A stretch of 64,000 bases of DNA from Paraburkholderia caribensis (GCF_002902945.1 NZ_CP026101.1:2542001-2606000), one strand, 5' to 3'. Shown: positions 17,207 through 24,939, counted from the stretch's first letter. Notes: a model not told the origin generated them from the letters alone. Program-made: numbers and translations.

Positions 17207-17404
17207 TTACCTGGTCTTCCAGCGCGGATCGGACGCGTCGTGCGCCTTGACGAACCCCGCACACTCAAGCGGCCTCGCCGGCTGATCGAAGAAGACGCGC
17301 GTCTTCAAAGAACCGGTCGTGTGGATGAGAGCAGGATCTAGCTGGTGGTCAGATGTAGGCGCGGTCTTGGAACGCACGGTGCCGGCGCGTGCAGGTTTGT
17401 GCAT
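17207..17404 (-). CDS. Small hypothetical early protein
   Basis: The ATG at 17404 gives 65 residues (MHKPARAGTVRSKTAPTSD). It follows the Cro-like stop codon by eight bases, and GAGGGG lies 11 bases upstream. The frame is also open further back, but that part overlaps cro. No domain is recognised, and the composition is basic and probably disordered at the start. It is probably co-transcribed with cro. Confidence 0.45.
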   Translation of the reverse strand: MHKPARAGTVRSKTAPTSDHQLDPALIHTTGSLKTRVFFDQPARPLECAGFVKAHDASDPRWKTR

Positions 17405-17412
17405 GGTCTCGC

Positions 17413-17634
17413 TTACCCCTCTTGATTGTTCACGGTATTCAGCGTCGGATTGAGAGATGCCCCGTGCTCCATACGACCGGCGAACCATTCAGGTTTCAGA
17501 TCGCGCAGTTGGTACAAACGTAGCGGCGGAATTCCGGCATCTGGCCATTTGGACACTGCCTGGCTGGAGACGCACAGGAGCTTGGCGAGTCTCGCGACCC
17601 CGCCTGCGCGGTTGATGAGTTCAGATTTGGTCAT
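17413..17634 (-). CDS. Cro-like / YdaS-type HTH regulator
   Basis: The ATG at 17634 gives 73 residues, starting MTKSELINRAGGVARLAKLL. The HTH is clear: a helix, then CVSSQAVSKWPDAGIP, then PLRLYQLRDLKP. This is the YdaS/P22 Cro pattern. The gene diverges from the repressor gene across a shared operator region and is the first gene of the leftward early operon, so it should act as Cro does: repress the maintenance promoter and damp early transcription. GAGGGT precedes the start. Confidence 0.8.
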   Translation of the reverse strand: MTKSELINRAGGVARLAKLLCVSSQAVSKWPDAGIPPLRLYQLRDLKPEWFAGRMEHGASLNPTLNTVNNQEG

Positions 17635-17658
17635 GGCACCCTCGCTTTTCGCAGGGCG

Positions 17659-17722
17659 ATGGTAACTATAGTTTCTTATGCAGTCAACCATAGTTGGTGC
17701 ATAGAGTGGTAACTTGAGTTAC
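17659..17722. promoter_or_regulatory. Immunity operator region, cro/repressor divergence
   Basis: Three related sites lie here: GGTAACTATAGTTTC at 17661-17675, GTCAACCATAGTTGGT at 17683-17698 and GTAACTTGAGTTAC at 17709-17722. The leftward cro promoter is TTGACT (17687-17682), 17 bases, TACCAT (17664-17659), so two sites cover it. The third directly abuts the repressor ATG at 17723. TAGAGT at 17702-17707 is a candidate -10 for the repressor, which would leave a leader of only about ten bases. Confidence 0.7.
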
Positions 17723-18121
17723 ATGAACACGATAGGCACGCGCATACAACGACAGCGGGAGATCCTGAATATGTCCACTCGGCAGCTCGCCGAGGCAGTG
17801 GGCATATCGAACGCAGCCGTCACTAAACTGGAGAAAGATCAGTCGAAGTCGCCCTCGGCGGACAACCTGTACAAGCTCGCAGTCGCGCTGAAAACTGAGC
17901 CTCAGTACCTGTTATATGGAGAACAGCGCTTTAGTTTTTCAGAGGGAGTGACACGTCTACAGCCGAACAGCAAATGGCCGTTCTCTGTCCCCGTTGATGT
18001 CATTGAGAACCTGAAACCGCATGACCTTGCACAACTCAACCGGATCATGGATGCGTTCGTCGCTGGCTGTACGCCGTCACGAAACGCGCATAAGGCTGAC
18101 CAGCGCAGGAAAGCCAGTTAG
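17723..18121 (+). CDS. XRE-family phage repressor (CI-like, short form)
   Basis: The ATG at 17723 gives 132 residues (MNTIGTRIQRQREILNMSTR). A TTG three codons earlier (17714) is also in frame. Residues about 5-65 are a typical HTH_3 domain (TRQLAEAVGISNAAVTKLEK). The rest is a short C-terminal part without an S24 peptidase domain, so RecA-driven self-cleavage as in lambda CI is not expected. It probably holds the prophage silent by binding the GGTAACTATAGTTACC-type sites on both sides. The operator abutting the start codon implies autoregulation. Confidence 0.8.
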   Translation: MNTIGTRIQRQREILNMSTRQLAEAVGISNAAVTKLEKDQSKSPSADNLYKLAVALKTEPQYLLYGEQRFSFSEGVTRLQPNSKWPFSVPVDVIENLKPHDLAQLNRIMDAFVAGCTPSRNAHKADQRRKAS

Positions 18122-18223
18122 TAACTTCCAGTAAGGAAGCGGTCATTTACATGTTCCCAAAGAGGACCTGACGCTCACAATACGCTGACGGATCACGCCA
18201 ATATTTAGTCTTCTAGCGACACA

Positions 18224-18256
18224 AAAACCGACGGCAACAACCGCTCGGTTTTTTTT
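18224..18256 (+). terminator. Terminator after the repressor gene
   Basis: Arms ACCGA and TCGGT, with A and T runs outside, form a stem followed by eight T. It would end repressor transcription before the rightward early promoter. Confidence 0.65.
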
Positions 18257-18266
18257 GTGCTCGGTC

Positions 18267-18344
18267 GGTAACTATAGTTGACAATCAAAACGAACACGCC
18301 TAGAGTCCGGTAACTGTAGTTACCACATCAACTTGTGAGTTACC
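18267..18344 (+). promoter_or_regulatory. Rightward early promoter with three operators (pL-like)
   Basis: TTGACA (18278-18283), a 17-bp spacer and TAGAGT (18301-18306) form a good promoter. The operators are GGTAACTATAGTTGAC at 18267-18282 (over the -35), GGTAACTGTAGTTACC at 18309-18324 (near +1, symmetric arms of seven) and a partial site with AGTTACC at 18338-18344. They match the sites beside cro, so one repressor can close both early operons. Confidence 0.75.
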
Positions 18345-18347
18345 GCC

Positions 18348-18563
18348 ATGATCATCCATGACCATCATTCAGCTGTCCGCAAGCGATTGCTTCGGCAACA
18401 ACAGCAATCCCCCATCGATCAGCAACCTGCGCAAAGCGACTTTGAAAATTCGTTCGCCCTCCGCCTAACGTTCCTCGTCGCCGCGTTTGTGATCGGCCTC
18501 AACCTGCTCAGCCCCGATCCAACGCCTAAGCCGACGCACGCAGTCGTCCGCCCCACGGTGTAG
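18348..18563 (+). CDS. Small single-pass membrane protein, first gene of rightward early operon
   Basis: This 71-residue protein has a polar, Gln-rich N-terminus (RLLRQQQQSPIDQQ) and one hydrophobic segment (FALRLTFLVAAFVIGLNLL) near residues 36-54. It is the first gene after the operator-controlled promoter, so it is made early. I recognise no family. Membrane proteins in this position are often superinfection exclusion or host-takeover factors, but that is only a guess. It contains a one-mismatch palindrome copy (AAGCGACTT at 18434-18442). Confidence 0.6.
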   Translation: MIIHDHHSAVRKRLLRQQQQSPIDQQPAQSDFENSFALRLTFLVAAFVIGLNLLSPDPTPKPTHAVVRPTV

Positions 18564-18570
18564 CCGCGCG

Positions 18571-18774
18571 ATGACCAAGCGGATTCCCATCACCGATGCC
18601 GACATCGCTCGGGAACACCGCCTCCGTCACCTGCGTGGCTCTGCTGCCGACGCCCTCACGAACCCGGCGCTGCGCATCTGCCTAGCTAACTGTGCCGCGC
18701 TCCGCAAAAAACGCACGCTGCCAGAAGAACCCACGCTGGACGGCAAACGTCTTGCCGCTGGCGATAAGGAATAA
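18571..18774 (+). CDS. Small hypothetical early protein
   Basis: The 67-residue product (MTKRIPITDADIAREHRLRH) is mostly helical and charged, with no recognisable domain. It follows the previous gene by seven bases and precedes the next by six, consistent with one operon. Confidence 0.55.
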   Translation: MTKRIPITDADIAREHRLRHLRGSAADALTNPALRICLANCAALRKKRTLPEEPTLDGKRLAAGDKE

Positions 18775-18780
18775 CGCCAC

Positions 18781-19131
18781 ATGAAAAGATCCAATCAACT
18801 GGCTCCGATCGAGCCCCCACGCCGAGACACAATCGGTTTGCGCACGAGCTTTCACTACGATCCGATGGCGCCGCGCCCCACGACTCCGATCATGGTCGGG
18901 AAATACGTCGTTGCTCGGCGCCCGTTGCTCGACAGCATCTACACCCTCTACATGCTGATGGATGGGGGCGACGTCGTCGCTTCGTGGATATCCCATCCCA
19001 GCGAAGGCGACTGTGCTACGGCCATGAGCCGCCGACGCAACGCAGCTGCAGCAAAGCGGGCGGCGGATGAAGTGATCGCCAACGCGCAAGGGCGCAAGGC
19101 GAAAGTTCGCCGCGCGAAGGTGGCAGCATGA
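18781..19131 (+). CDS. Hypothetical early phage protein
   Basis: This 116-residue protein (MKRSNQLAPIEPPRRDTIGL) has a strand-rich middle (MVGKYVVARRPLLDSIYTLY) and a very basic C-terminus (NAQGRKAKVRRAKVAA), which suggests nucleic acid contact. Its stop overlaps the start of the next gene by ATGA at 19128-19131. No family is recognised. Confidence 0.6.
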   Translation: MKRSNQLAPIEPPRRDTIGLRTSFHYDPMAPRPTTPIMVGKYVVARRPLLDSIYTLYMLMDGGDVVASWISHPSEGDCATAMSRRRNAAAAKRAADEVIANAQGRKAKVRRAKVAA

Positions 19132-19583
19132 AGCGCACCACTCCCTTACCCGTCTACAAGCACCCCTCGACCTACACAGAGATCGTCGAGGCCGCCAATC
19201 GGGATCACGCCAAGCGCATCGGCGAACTGAGAGCGGCGGCGAAAATGATTCTCGCGATCGAGCAGGATCTCGCGGCACTGACCGCGCAAGGAATCTACTA
19301 CTCCACCGGCGTCCATTCGATGTACCTCCAGGACTGGTACGGAGCGAAAGGTACTGTTACGAAAAAAGCGCTGTACCTCGGTTGCAGCATGTGGGGCGAA
19401 TACGGTGATCGCCTTGTTTCGACTCTTGTTGCCCGCGATTGGATCGCCGAAGACGCGAAGCTCGAAGGGCGCTATACCAAGATCCTGTTGCGCCGTCCGA
19501 AGACGCGCATCCGGCTCAAGCTGGAATGCAGCGAGGAGCTCGCCAGGCAACTGCTGCACGAGGCAGCGCCGGAGGCCGCATGA
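19128..19583 (+). CDS. Hypothetical early phage protein
   Basis: The 151-residue protein starts MKRTTPLPVYKHPSTYTEIV and has a long helix (KRIGELRAAAKMILAIEQDL) followed by a mixed region with MYLQDWYGAKG. It is translationally coupled to both neighbours by ATGA overlaps. No known domain is seen. Composition and coupling support a real gene. Confidence 0.6.
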   Translation: MKRTTPLPVYKHPSTYTEIVEAANRDHAKRIGELRAAAKMILAIEQDLAALTAQGIYYSTGVHSMYLQDWYGAKGTVTKKALYLGCSMWGEYGDRLVSTLVARDWIAEDAKLEGRYTKILLRRPKTRIRLKLECSEELARQLLHEAAPEAA

Positions 19584-19822
19584 TCTACGCGTCCCTGATC
19601 GCGATCGCCACGTGCATGACGGCTTTGCTGCTCACGGCTCGCCAGCCCGATCGGGCACTAGGCGCCCTGTTCGGCCTTACCGATTCGATCCTTTGGCTCG
19701 TCGCCGGCGTCATGTCCGGCAGAACAGCGGTCACCCTCATCGCCGCCTTTTGCGCCGTGTGCTTCCTGCGCCCGCTACTGCGTCGGCGTACGGTGAGCTC
19801 TTTCGGGAGAGGTCATGAATAG
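19580..19822 (+). CDS. Small integral membrane protein
   Basis: The ATG at 19580 overlaps the previous stop (ATGA) and gives 80 residues. Three hydrophobic stretches are visible: IYASLIAIATCMTALLL, ALFGLTDSILWLVAGVM and AVTLIAAFCAVCFL. It ends in a basic tail. It is a phage-encoded inner membrane protein with no recognised family. It is made early and so is not an obvious holin. Confidence 0.55.
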   Translation: MIYASLIAIATCMTALLLTARQPDRALGALFGLTDSILWLVAGVMSGRTAVTLIAAFCAVCFLRPLLRRRTVSSFGRGHE

Positions 19823-20105
19823 TGAACTTTCCCCGATCTGCAAAGCGCTGATTTCGTTCTTTGCCAGCGAGCCGACGCCGCAGACAATCGACAACATCGA
19901 GGCGGCACTGCCCGGTGCGGATCTCCGCGCCGTACGCTCCGAACTGCAGATGCTTGTTCGCGTCGACGTTGTCTCTCAAGCCGCGCGCTACGAGGACGAG
20001 TGCCTCGTCTACTGGCTTTCCGGCGCACGCGTCGCCCCCTTCCATCACACCCGTCTCGTCTACCCCGACGCAACCTTCGCTGATGTTGGAGGAATCCATG
20101 GTTAA
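19815..20105 (+). CDS. Small hypothetical protein, possibly winged helix
   Basis: The 96-residue protein (MNSELSPICKALISFFASEP) has a helix-helix-strand pattern (QTIDNIEAALPGADLRAVRS, ELQMLVRVDVVSQ) that looks like a small winged-helix fold. It overlaps both the preceding gene and the start of the ParB-like gene by eight bases. It may be a partner of that protein, but this is only from position. Confidence 0.55.
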   Translation: MNSELSPICKALISFFASEPTPQTIDNIEAALPGADLRAVRSELQMLVRVDVVSQAARYEDECLVYWLSGARVAPFHHTRLVYPDATFADVGGIHG

Positions 20106-21378
20106 AACCCATCCCCTCGTCCTCGACGCGATGATCGTTACCGGCAATACGAAGGCCGCGATCAAGGCAGCCGGCGGCGGGTCGTCCGACCTCTGGACCG
20201 TCCCGCCTGATCAGATTCATTACGACCCGCGCGACAATGTCCGCCCGCTCGATCCCACTCGCGTACGTAAGGTTGCAGACTCGATCAAGGCGAACGGCTA
20301 TGACCGCAAGAAGCCGCTCGGATGCTTTGTCCGGAAGGTAGGTGGCGAAGATCGCATCTTTGTCTATGAAGGCCAGCATCGGTACCACGGAGCCTTGCTT
20401 GCGATCAGCGAGGGCACGGTCATCGAGCGCCTCCCGCTCGTCATTGACGACGCAAAGTCGGTTACGCGCTCGAACCTGATTTACGCCGGCATCATCAACA
20501 ACGACGGCGAGAAGCTCACGCCCCTCCAGCTGGCCGAGAAGATCGTCGAGTTGCAGGCGCTCGGTGAGGACAACGCGACTATCTGCGCCCGCTTGACGAT
20601 CACGGAACAGACCATCCGCGATTGCTTGCTGCTGGCGAATGCGCCCGCCGCTGTTCACAAGCTGGTTCGTGATAATGCCGTCGCATCCACACTCGCCATC
20701 GAGGAGATCCGCGCGCACGGAGGAGAAAAAGCGCTTGAACGGCTCCAGAAAGGCCTCGTCGACGCGAAGGCAGCGGGCAAGACCAAGGTCACCAAGAAGC
20801 ATCTTGGAAAGCCCATAGCGGGCATAGCGCAAAAGAAGATCACAGAGGTGCAGGCAAAGCAACTTTTGCAGGCTCTCCAGTCCGTTCTGCACGACCCACT
20901 GTTCGGGAAGCTCTCGCCCGGCACGATAGCTGGCGTGCACGCGGCGCTAACGCCTCTCACGGACCTGCTTGATGCACTGCCGACCAAAGCGAAGCATCGC
21001 AAGATTTCGACTCCCAACGAGCATGGTGTGTACACCCGGCACGAGACGATCAAAGCACCCCTTTTCAAACGGTCGGGCAAATACCCGTATGAGATTCATC
21101 TCGCCCATGTCGCCACAGGGCAATGGATCTTCAGCACGTCGTATTCGATCGGCAACGGGAGTGGATCGAGCCCGTGTGTCCTGCGTGACGGCGATCCGAC
21201 CTACCCCACGCGGGGTCAAGCGATCCGCGCAGCCGTAATGCACATTACGCGTGAAATGGAAGACCCGCGCAAACGCAACGCCAAGGAAGCGCCTGGAATT
21301 CATTCTTGGCTGACCAGGTTGTGGCAGACCCTCGATCCAGATTGGACCGAGGAAATGGCAGCGGAGGTGGCTAAGTGA
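20098..21378 (+). CDS. KorB/ParB-like DNA-binding protein
   Basis: The ATG at 20098, with GGAGGA before it, gives 426 residues. Residues about 33-120 are the ParB N-terminal (ParB/Srx) domain: DPRDNVR at 43-49, SIKANGYD, and the box EGQHRYHGA at 91-99, a CTPase-type site in chromosomal ParB. Residues about 141-200 are the HTH (TPLQLAEKIVELQALGED, CARLTITEQTIRD). A helical linker and a basic C-terminal domain follow. No ParA is visible nearby. KorB on RK2 binds a 13-bp palindrome at dispersed sites, so the prophage-wide AAGTNACTT palindromes are candidate targets. It also contains a one-mismatch copy (20857-20865). Confidence 0.75.
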   Translation: MVKTHPLVLDAMIVTGNTKAAIKAAGGGSSDLWTVPPDQIHYDPRDNVRPLDPTRVRKVADSIKANGYDRKKPLGCFVRKVGGEDRIFVYEGQHRYHGALLAISEGTVIERLPLVIDDAKSVTRSNLIYAGIINNDGEKLTPLQLAEKIVELQALGEDNATICARLTITEQTIRDCLLLANAPAAVHKLVRDNAVASTLAIEEIRAHGGEKALERLQKGLVDAKAAGKTKVTKKHLGKPIAGIAQKKITEVQAKQLLQALQSVLHDPLFGKLSPGTIAGVHAALTPLTDLLDALPTKAKHRKISTPNEHGVYTRHETIKAPLFKRSGKYPYEIHLAHVATGQWIFSTSYSIGNGSGSSPCVLRDGDPTYPTRGQAIRAAVMHITREMEDPRKRNAKEAPGIHSWLTRLWQTLDPDWTEEMAAEVAK

Positions 21379-21839
21379 TGGTTCGCCCGGCCACTTCTAC
21401 CCCATGTCCGCTGCCGCGTAAGCGGGAACACGCTGCAACACGCCCACGGCGTCCCGTCGCTGGCGCCGTTTCGGCGCACACATCGAACGGCGACGTCAAT
21501 AGCAGCGGGCTCACGCCCATCAAAGCGATCCGAAAGGACGAAGCGCCGCTCGCGCGGCGCAAACCAATCCAGACGAACGAAGGCCAGTCGGATTCCCGAC
21601 TGGCCACCCTCGCGCGGATCACAGCCCTTCGTATCGAGATCCGCCAGCTGATCGAAGTCATCGCCCTTGGCGCCGACATTGAGCTGCTCGACCTCATGCG
21701 CGACGAGGTAGGCAGCTATAGCCGGCACAAAGCCGCACAGGAAGCGCGCACGTGGGCCGAGCAGGCTCGTCTATCCATCGAGACCGGCTTGATGCAACTC
21801 AATCGTGCGCTCAACGCTGACTCGCAGGAGGGGCGATGA
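21378..21839 (+). CDS. Hypothetical early phage protein with basic N-terminus
   Basis: The ATG at 21378 overlaps the ParB-like stop in TGATG. The 153 residues begin with a basic, Pro/Arg-rich disordered stretch (about 1-70), followed by helices (RLATLARITALRIEIRQLIE, RTWAEQARLSIETGLMQ). No family is recognised. The coupling suggests function with the ParB-like protein or simple operon packing. Confidence 0.55.
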   Translation: MVRPATSTPCPLPRKREHAATRPRRPVAGAVSAHTSNGDVNSSGLTPIKAIRKDEAPLARRKPIQTNEGQSDSRLATLARITALRIEIRQLIEVIALGADIELLDLMRDEVGSYSRHKAAQEARTWAEQARLSIETGLMQLNRALNADSQEGR

Positions 21840-22108
21840 CCACGACCTACATGTGCGTCATTACGACCCAGCCCGTCGGCACCCGGTATCACCGCGTTTT
21901 AAGCATCCTCTCCGCTTTTCCAAAGGAGAAGACCATGCTCTGCGACGCACAGTTCGTTCAACCCGGCGAGTTCGAATGTTGGCTCGACAAGGCTCAACGA
22001 CAAGTCAGACGCGCGTTTACCGGCAAGGAGCGCGCGGAACTGTTCTACCTCTGGGGTAGTTGCTGCACCGTCGAGGAAGCGTTAATTCAACTGCGCGATC
22101 TTGATTGA
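21836..22108 (+). CDS. Small hypothetical protein with two possible starts
   Basis: Two in-frame ATGs both have strong ribosome sites: 21836 (AGGAGGGGCG before it, 90 residues) and 21935 (AAAGGAG with six-base spacing, 57 residues, starting MLCDAQFVQPGEFECW). The shorter form holds the recognisable compact part (VRRAFTGKERAELFYLWGSC). I keep the longer frame, but the second start may be the main one. No family is recognised. Confidence 0.5.
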   Translation: MTTTYMCVITTQPVGTRYHRVLSILSAFPKEKTMLCDAQFVQPGEFECWLDKAQRQVRRAFTGKERAELFYLWGSCCTVEEALIQLRDLD

Positions 22109-22166
22109 AACCGGACGCACGATGCTCGACCGCGCGCTGCGGTCGACAGGGAAATGAGGAACGACC

Positions 22167-22796
22167 ATGATCACGAACGAAGAAAAACTGCGAGCAATCC
22201 ATGCACATGCTTGCGCAGCCGTTATACAGATCGACCGGACGCTCACACCTGACGTCGACGCCTTCTGGCGGCTGTACCTGCAGGCGGCGCTCCACTTCGA
22301 CGACGCGGCCGCTAATCCGCCGATAGGCTATCTGCCGGCGAACGAGGTTGCTCGGCTGTGCTCCGGCCACAACGCCAATCTCCGAAGCGCAAAGTTTGGG
22401 CCCAGCCAACTCGACGGTGATGTTGCGGTTTATCTCGCTGCTCGCATCTGCGACGGTGTACTTGACGATGCCGCACTCGACGTCCTCGCGGAACGACATC
22501 GTCAGATCGCGGTGGAGGGCTTCACGCCCGAACAGGACGACGAGCACCGGTCAGGCGCGCTCGCATTCGCCGCAGTGGCGTACGCGCTCGATGCCGGTGA
22601 AACACTTGATCTCTTCGCACGGACAGATCCGGCTGACCGGCACGAACCCCTCTTCTGGCCATTCAGCTCGCGCTGGTGGAAGCCCGGCGAGCCTCGGCGC
22701 GGACTCGTCAAAGCCGCAGCGCTGATCCTCGCGGAGATTGAGCGCGTCGATCGCGCCACTATCGCGGAAGCCGCAGAGAAGGGGGATAACGCGTGA
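22167..22796 (+). CDS. Conserved phage protein with ERHRQIAVEGFTPEQDD motif
   Basis: The 209-residue protein has two parts. The N-terminal 100 residues are helical and unrecognised. The C-terminal part carries AERHRQIAVEGFTPEQDDEH, then WPFSSRWWKPGEPRRG and VKAAALILAEIERVDR. This motif set recurs in many phage proteins of unknown activity, sometimes annotated as nucleotide pyrophosphohydrolase-like because of its acidic, all-helical MazG-like look. I regard that function as unproven. It belongs to the rightward early operon. Confidence 0.6.
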   Translation: MITNEEKLRAIHAHACAAVIQIDRTLTPDVDAFWRLYLQAALHFDDAAANPPIGYLPANEVARLCSGHNANLRSAKFGPSQLDGDVAVYLAARICDGVLDDAALDVLAERHRQIAVEGFTPEQDDEHRSGALAFAAVAYALDAGETLDLFARTDPADRHEPLFWPFSSRWWKPGEPRRGLVKAAALILAEIERVDRATIAEAAEKGDNA

Positions 22797-22801
22797 TCGC
22801 G

Positions 22802-23023
22802 TTAAGCGACTTCCAACATCAGCGCGAGGTCGCTGGCGGTCTTTGCCTTGCGCTGGACAGTTCGAACGACGATCTGGTCGTACAGCGCATCGCCTTCGGG
22901 CGATTCGATCTCAATACCTCGCTCTTCAGCGAGTATTTCGAACACTTGATGTGCCGTTTCGACGATGACTTTGGCTTCTGCGCGATCCATGGTTGCGTTG
23001 CTCGCAAAGTTGACTATCGCCAC
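22802..23023 (-). CDS. Small hypothetical protein on the opposite strand
   Basis: This 73-residue frame reads like a real protein: an amphipathic helix (RAEAKVIVETAHQVFEILAE), a short acidic segment (IEIESPEGDALYDQIVV) and a lysine-rich helix. It fills exactly the gap between two rightward genes but points the other way, against operon transcription. The rightward frame across the same bases has poor composition. An antisense-regulated or separately expressed gene is possible. Confidence 0.45.
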   Translation of the reverse strand: MAIVNFASNATMDRAEAKVIVETAHQVFEILAEERGIEIESPEGDALYDQIVVRTVQRKAKTASDLALMLEVA

Positions 23024-23061
23024 TACATCGGCACTCGTCGTGAAAACTTTAGAGGATTCGT

Positions 23062-23493
23062 ATGAGCGAGAACAGCAAAGTCGAAGCGGAACGCATCAGC
23101 GCACTCACGCCACGCGGTATGCGGCCTTTCGCGGGCAACGAAGGGCGATACGTACCCGTCGACGGTGGCAGTCGACGCCTGTGGATCGCCGACCAAGTAA
23201 CTTTGCAAGCCGACATCGTTGACCTGCTGACTCGCGTCGGCGCGTTGCCGAAGAAACGCATCATCACGGGTCTCAGCGCGGCGCTGGCTGCAATCGACAC
23301 GGAGCTCGCAGCGCTGCTCGAAGCGCAAGTCGTCGAGCGTTACCAAGCTCTCAGCCAACGTGGCCGGATGGACGGACACTGGTGCCTTTGGGGCCAGTCA
23401 CCGGCACGACCAACCACCTTCAAGACTCCTGCCGCAGCCACATTGGCCGCCATGCAGACACACGCGACACAGCTTTACGGAGCGTTGGAATGA
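23062..23493 (+). CDS. Hypothetical phage protein
   Basis: The 143-residue protein (MSENSKVEAERISALTPRGM) has a helical middle with a pattern common in phage proteins (ADIVDLLTRVGALPKKRIIT) and a Trp/Gly-rich tail segment (RMDGHWCLWGQSPARP). It is coupled to the following HTH gene by ATGA. No function can be assigned. Confidence 0.55.
   Translation: MSENSKVEAERISALTPRGMRPFAGNEGRYVPVDGGSRRLWIADQVTLQADIVDLLTRVGALPKKRIITGLSAALAAIDTELAALLEAQVVERYQALSQRGRMDGHWCLWGQSPARPTTFKTPAAATLAAMQTHATQLYGALE
23195..23203. repeat. Dispersed palindrome copy 6 (AAGTAACTT)
   Basis: Context CCAAGTAACTTTGC, inside the 23062-23493 gene. Confidence 0.65.
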
Positions 23494-23747
23494 GCCTGCT
23501 CACCCGCGCATACATTCTCGAAAAATTCGGTGTCCGCCTAACGATGGGCCAGCTCGCTATCCTGTTGGGCATGTCCGAAGGGACCATCCGCAATCAGGTC
23601 AGCGCCGAGACATTTCCCATACCAACATACAAGGAAGGTGCTGCTCGCTATGCGCCCTATGATGCAGTCGCCGAATATCTCGATCGGATGTCCGAGCAGG
23701 CGCGCACAAAAGCGACGAACGAGCTATGTGTATCCATTCGATCCTAG
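23490..23747 (+). CDS. PrtN/excisionase-type HTH protein
   Basis: The ATG at 23490 overlaps the previous stop. The 85-residue protein has a clear HTH: MGQLAILLGMSEGTIRNQVS, then FPIPTYKEGAARYAPYDAVA and a last helix (YLDRM). It resembles pyocin activator PrtN and small excisionase-like proteins that read a strand-turn wing after the recognition helix. It is the last gene of the rightward operon and closest to the integrase, which fits an excisionase or activator. A partial copy of it lies at about 24955-25086 beyond the AbiTii-like gene. Confidence 0.6.
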   Translation: MSLLTRAYILEKFGVRLTMGQLAILLGMSEGTIRNQVSAETFPIPTYKEGAARYAPYDAVAEYLDRMSEQARTKATNELCVSIRS

Positions 23748-23845
23748 ATCGCCTGACGCGCGCATATTCTGCTGGAACACGTCGGCAACGGAGGCTCCGT
23801 CATGATCAGAGCGACCTGATTCTTCGTCGCCCGTGCGGCATGCTT

Positions 23846-24856
23846 CTACGCTGCAGCCTCCCCCTTCGCAACGCGAGCCAGCTCGCCCATGAAGATATAC
23901 GCTTGAATGATAGTTAAGCGCGCTTCATCTAACGTCACATCTGCATGGACACCTTTGCTGGTCTTTTCATAGACTATGTCTAGTCGAGCGCAGAGATGCT
24001 CGAGATCGTTAGCAAGCAAAACCTTCGTACCTTCCGAGGTAATGCTTTTTTCAATGAATGCAATCAGGCGATTCTTGTATTGGTCGACACCAACTTTACG
24101 CGGCTTTCCATTAGCCGATAGCCATTCGGTTTGCGATGGAGGAAAAAGTGAATCTGCCAGCGTCAAGAGAAGCCGACGGCACGATGTCATCGCTTCCGCG
24201 AGCGACTCTGGATTCCCCTCGGCCATTCGTTCAGCAATAGCAAGGAGCTTTGCTGCGGCAGCTGGAGCGCGCCTTCGCACGAATGAGTCGACTTCAAAAC
24301 GCAACTGATCAAAAATCGATTCCGCGACGTCGCCAAACTGAATCGATATTAACGTATCCGTCGCATAATTATGTATTGCACTCTTAAACGATGCGAATTG
24401 GGCGGCCGCCGCGATGTACGTGCCTTTTAAAGAGCCATGCTTCGATAGCTGCATCTCATAGAGCTTCTTTGTCGCGTTAGCCGCCGAGAAGTCTACCGCG
24501 CTGCTTCCAGTCGCTTTCGGCACTGCGGCATCGAGACGCGCCTTCTGAGCCGCGAGATCCGCCTCCAGTTTCGGCAGACTTGCAAAATAATACTGCCCGT
24601 CATCGGTAAGTCTCCCTGCTCCCTTCGCATATCCCGCGCAATCTCCAAGCTGCGCGGCGTGAAACTTGTCCGGGTATCCGCGCATCTCCAGATCAAACCA
24701 AAGTTGCGCATCTGTGTCTCGAACGAGCCGCGCCAATCGCTTCGCAAGCATAAGGTACTGTTCCACCGGAAGAACCTGTGTCTCCATCAAGTCAAGTAAC
24801 TTACTGGCAGTCGCCCGAGCCTCGTGCAGAGCGGAACTGGGCGTAGTGTTATCCAT
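23846..24856 (-). CDS. AbiTii-like phage defence protein
   Basis: The ATG at 24856 (MDNTTPSSALHEARATASKL) gives 336 residues; the longer frame has no better start. The N-terminal 60 residues (VEQYLMLAKRLARLVRDTD, QLWFDLEMRGYPD) match the AbiTii domain seen in abortive-infection proteins, and the C-terminal half is helical (KNRLIAFIEKS, LANDLEHLCARLDIVYEKTS, VTLDEARLTIIQAYIF). It sits in the cargo zone between the early operon and the integrase, opposite to the operon. Codon use is less GC-biased than in the structural genes. It is likely a prophage-carried anti-phage gene; the mechanism is unknown. Confidence 0.6.
   Translation of the reverse strand: MDNTTPSSALHEARATASKLLDLMETQVLPVEQYLMLAKRLARLVRDTDAQLWFDLEMRGYPDKFHAAQLGDCAGYAKGAGRLTDDGQYYFASLPKLEADLAAQKARLDAAVPKATGSSAVDFSAANATKKLYEMQLSKHGSLKGTYIAAAAQFASFKSAIHNYATDTLISIQFGDVAESIFDQLRFEVDSFVRRRAPAAAAKLLAIAERMAEGNPESLAEAMTSCRRLLLTLADSLFPPSQTEWLSANGKPRKVGVDQYKNRLIAFIEKSITSEGTKVLLANDLEHLCARLDIVYEKTSKGVHADVTLDEARLTIIQAYIFMGELARVAKGEAAA
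24794..24802. repeat. Dispersed palindrome copy 7 (AAGTAACTT)
   Basis: Context GTCAAGTAACTTACTGG, about 55 bases inside the AbiTii-like gene. Confidence 0.65.
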
Positions 24857-24939
24857 ATATTTGCATACCCTTCGCGAGTTGTAGCGATGTGAGGCGGGCA
24901 GTTTAGACCCGATTACCGAATCGAGTCGTCCGGCCACCC

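Noticed and set aside
18121..18140. AGTAACTTCC and AGTTAGTAAC after the repressor gene as further palindrome copies
   Set aside because: The left half AAGT is missing, so the core AAGTNACTT is not formed.
22793..23065. Rightward 90-codon frame in the gap of the early operon
   Set aside because: Its residues are poorly organised, and the minus-strand frame over the same bases looks more like a protein.
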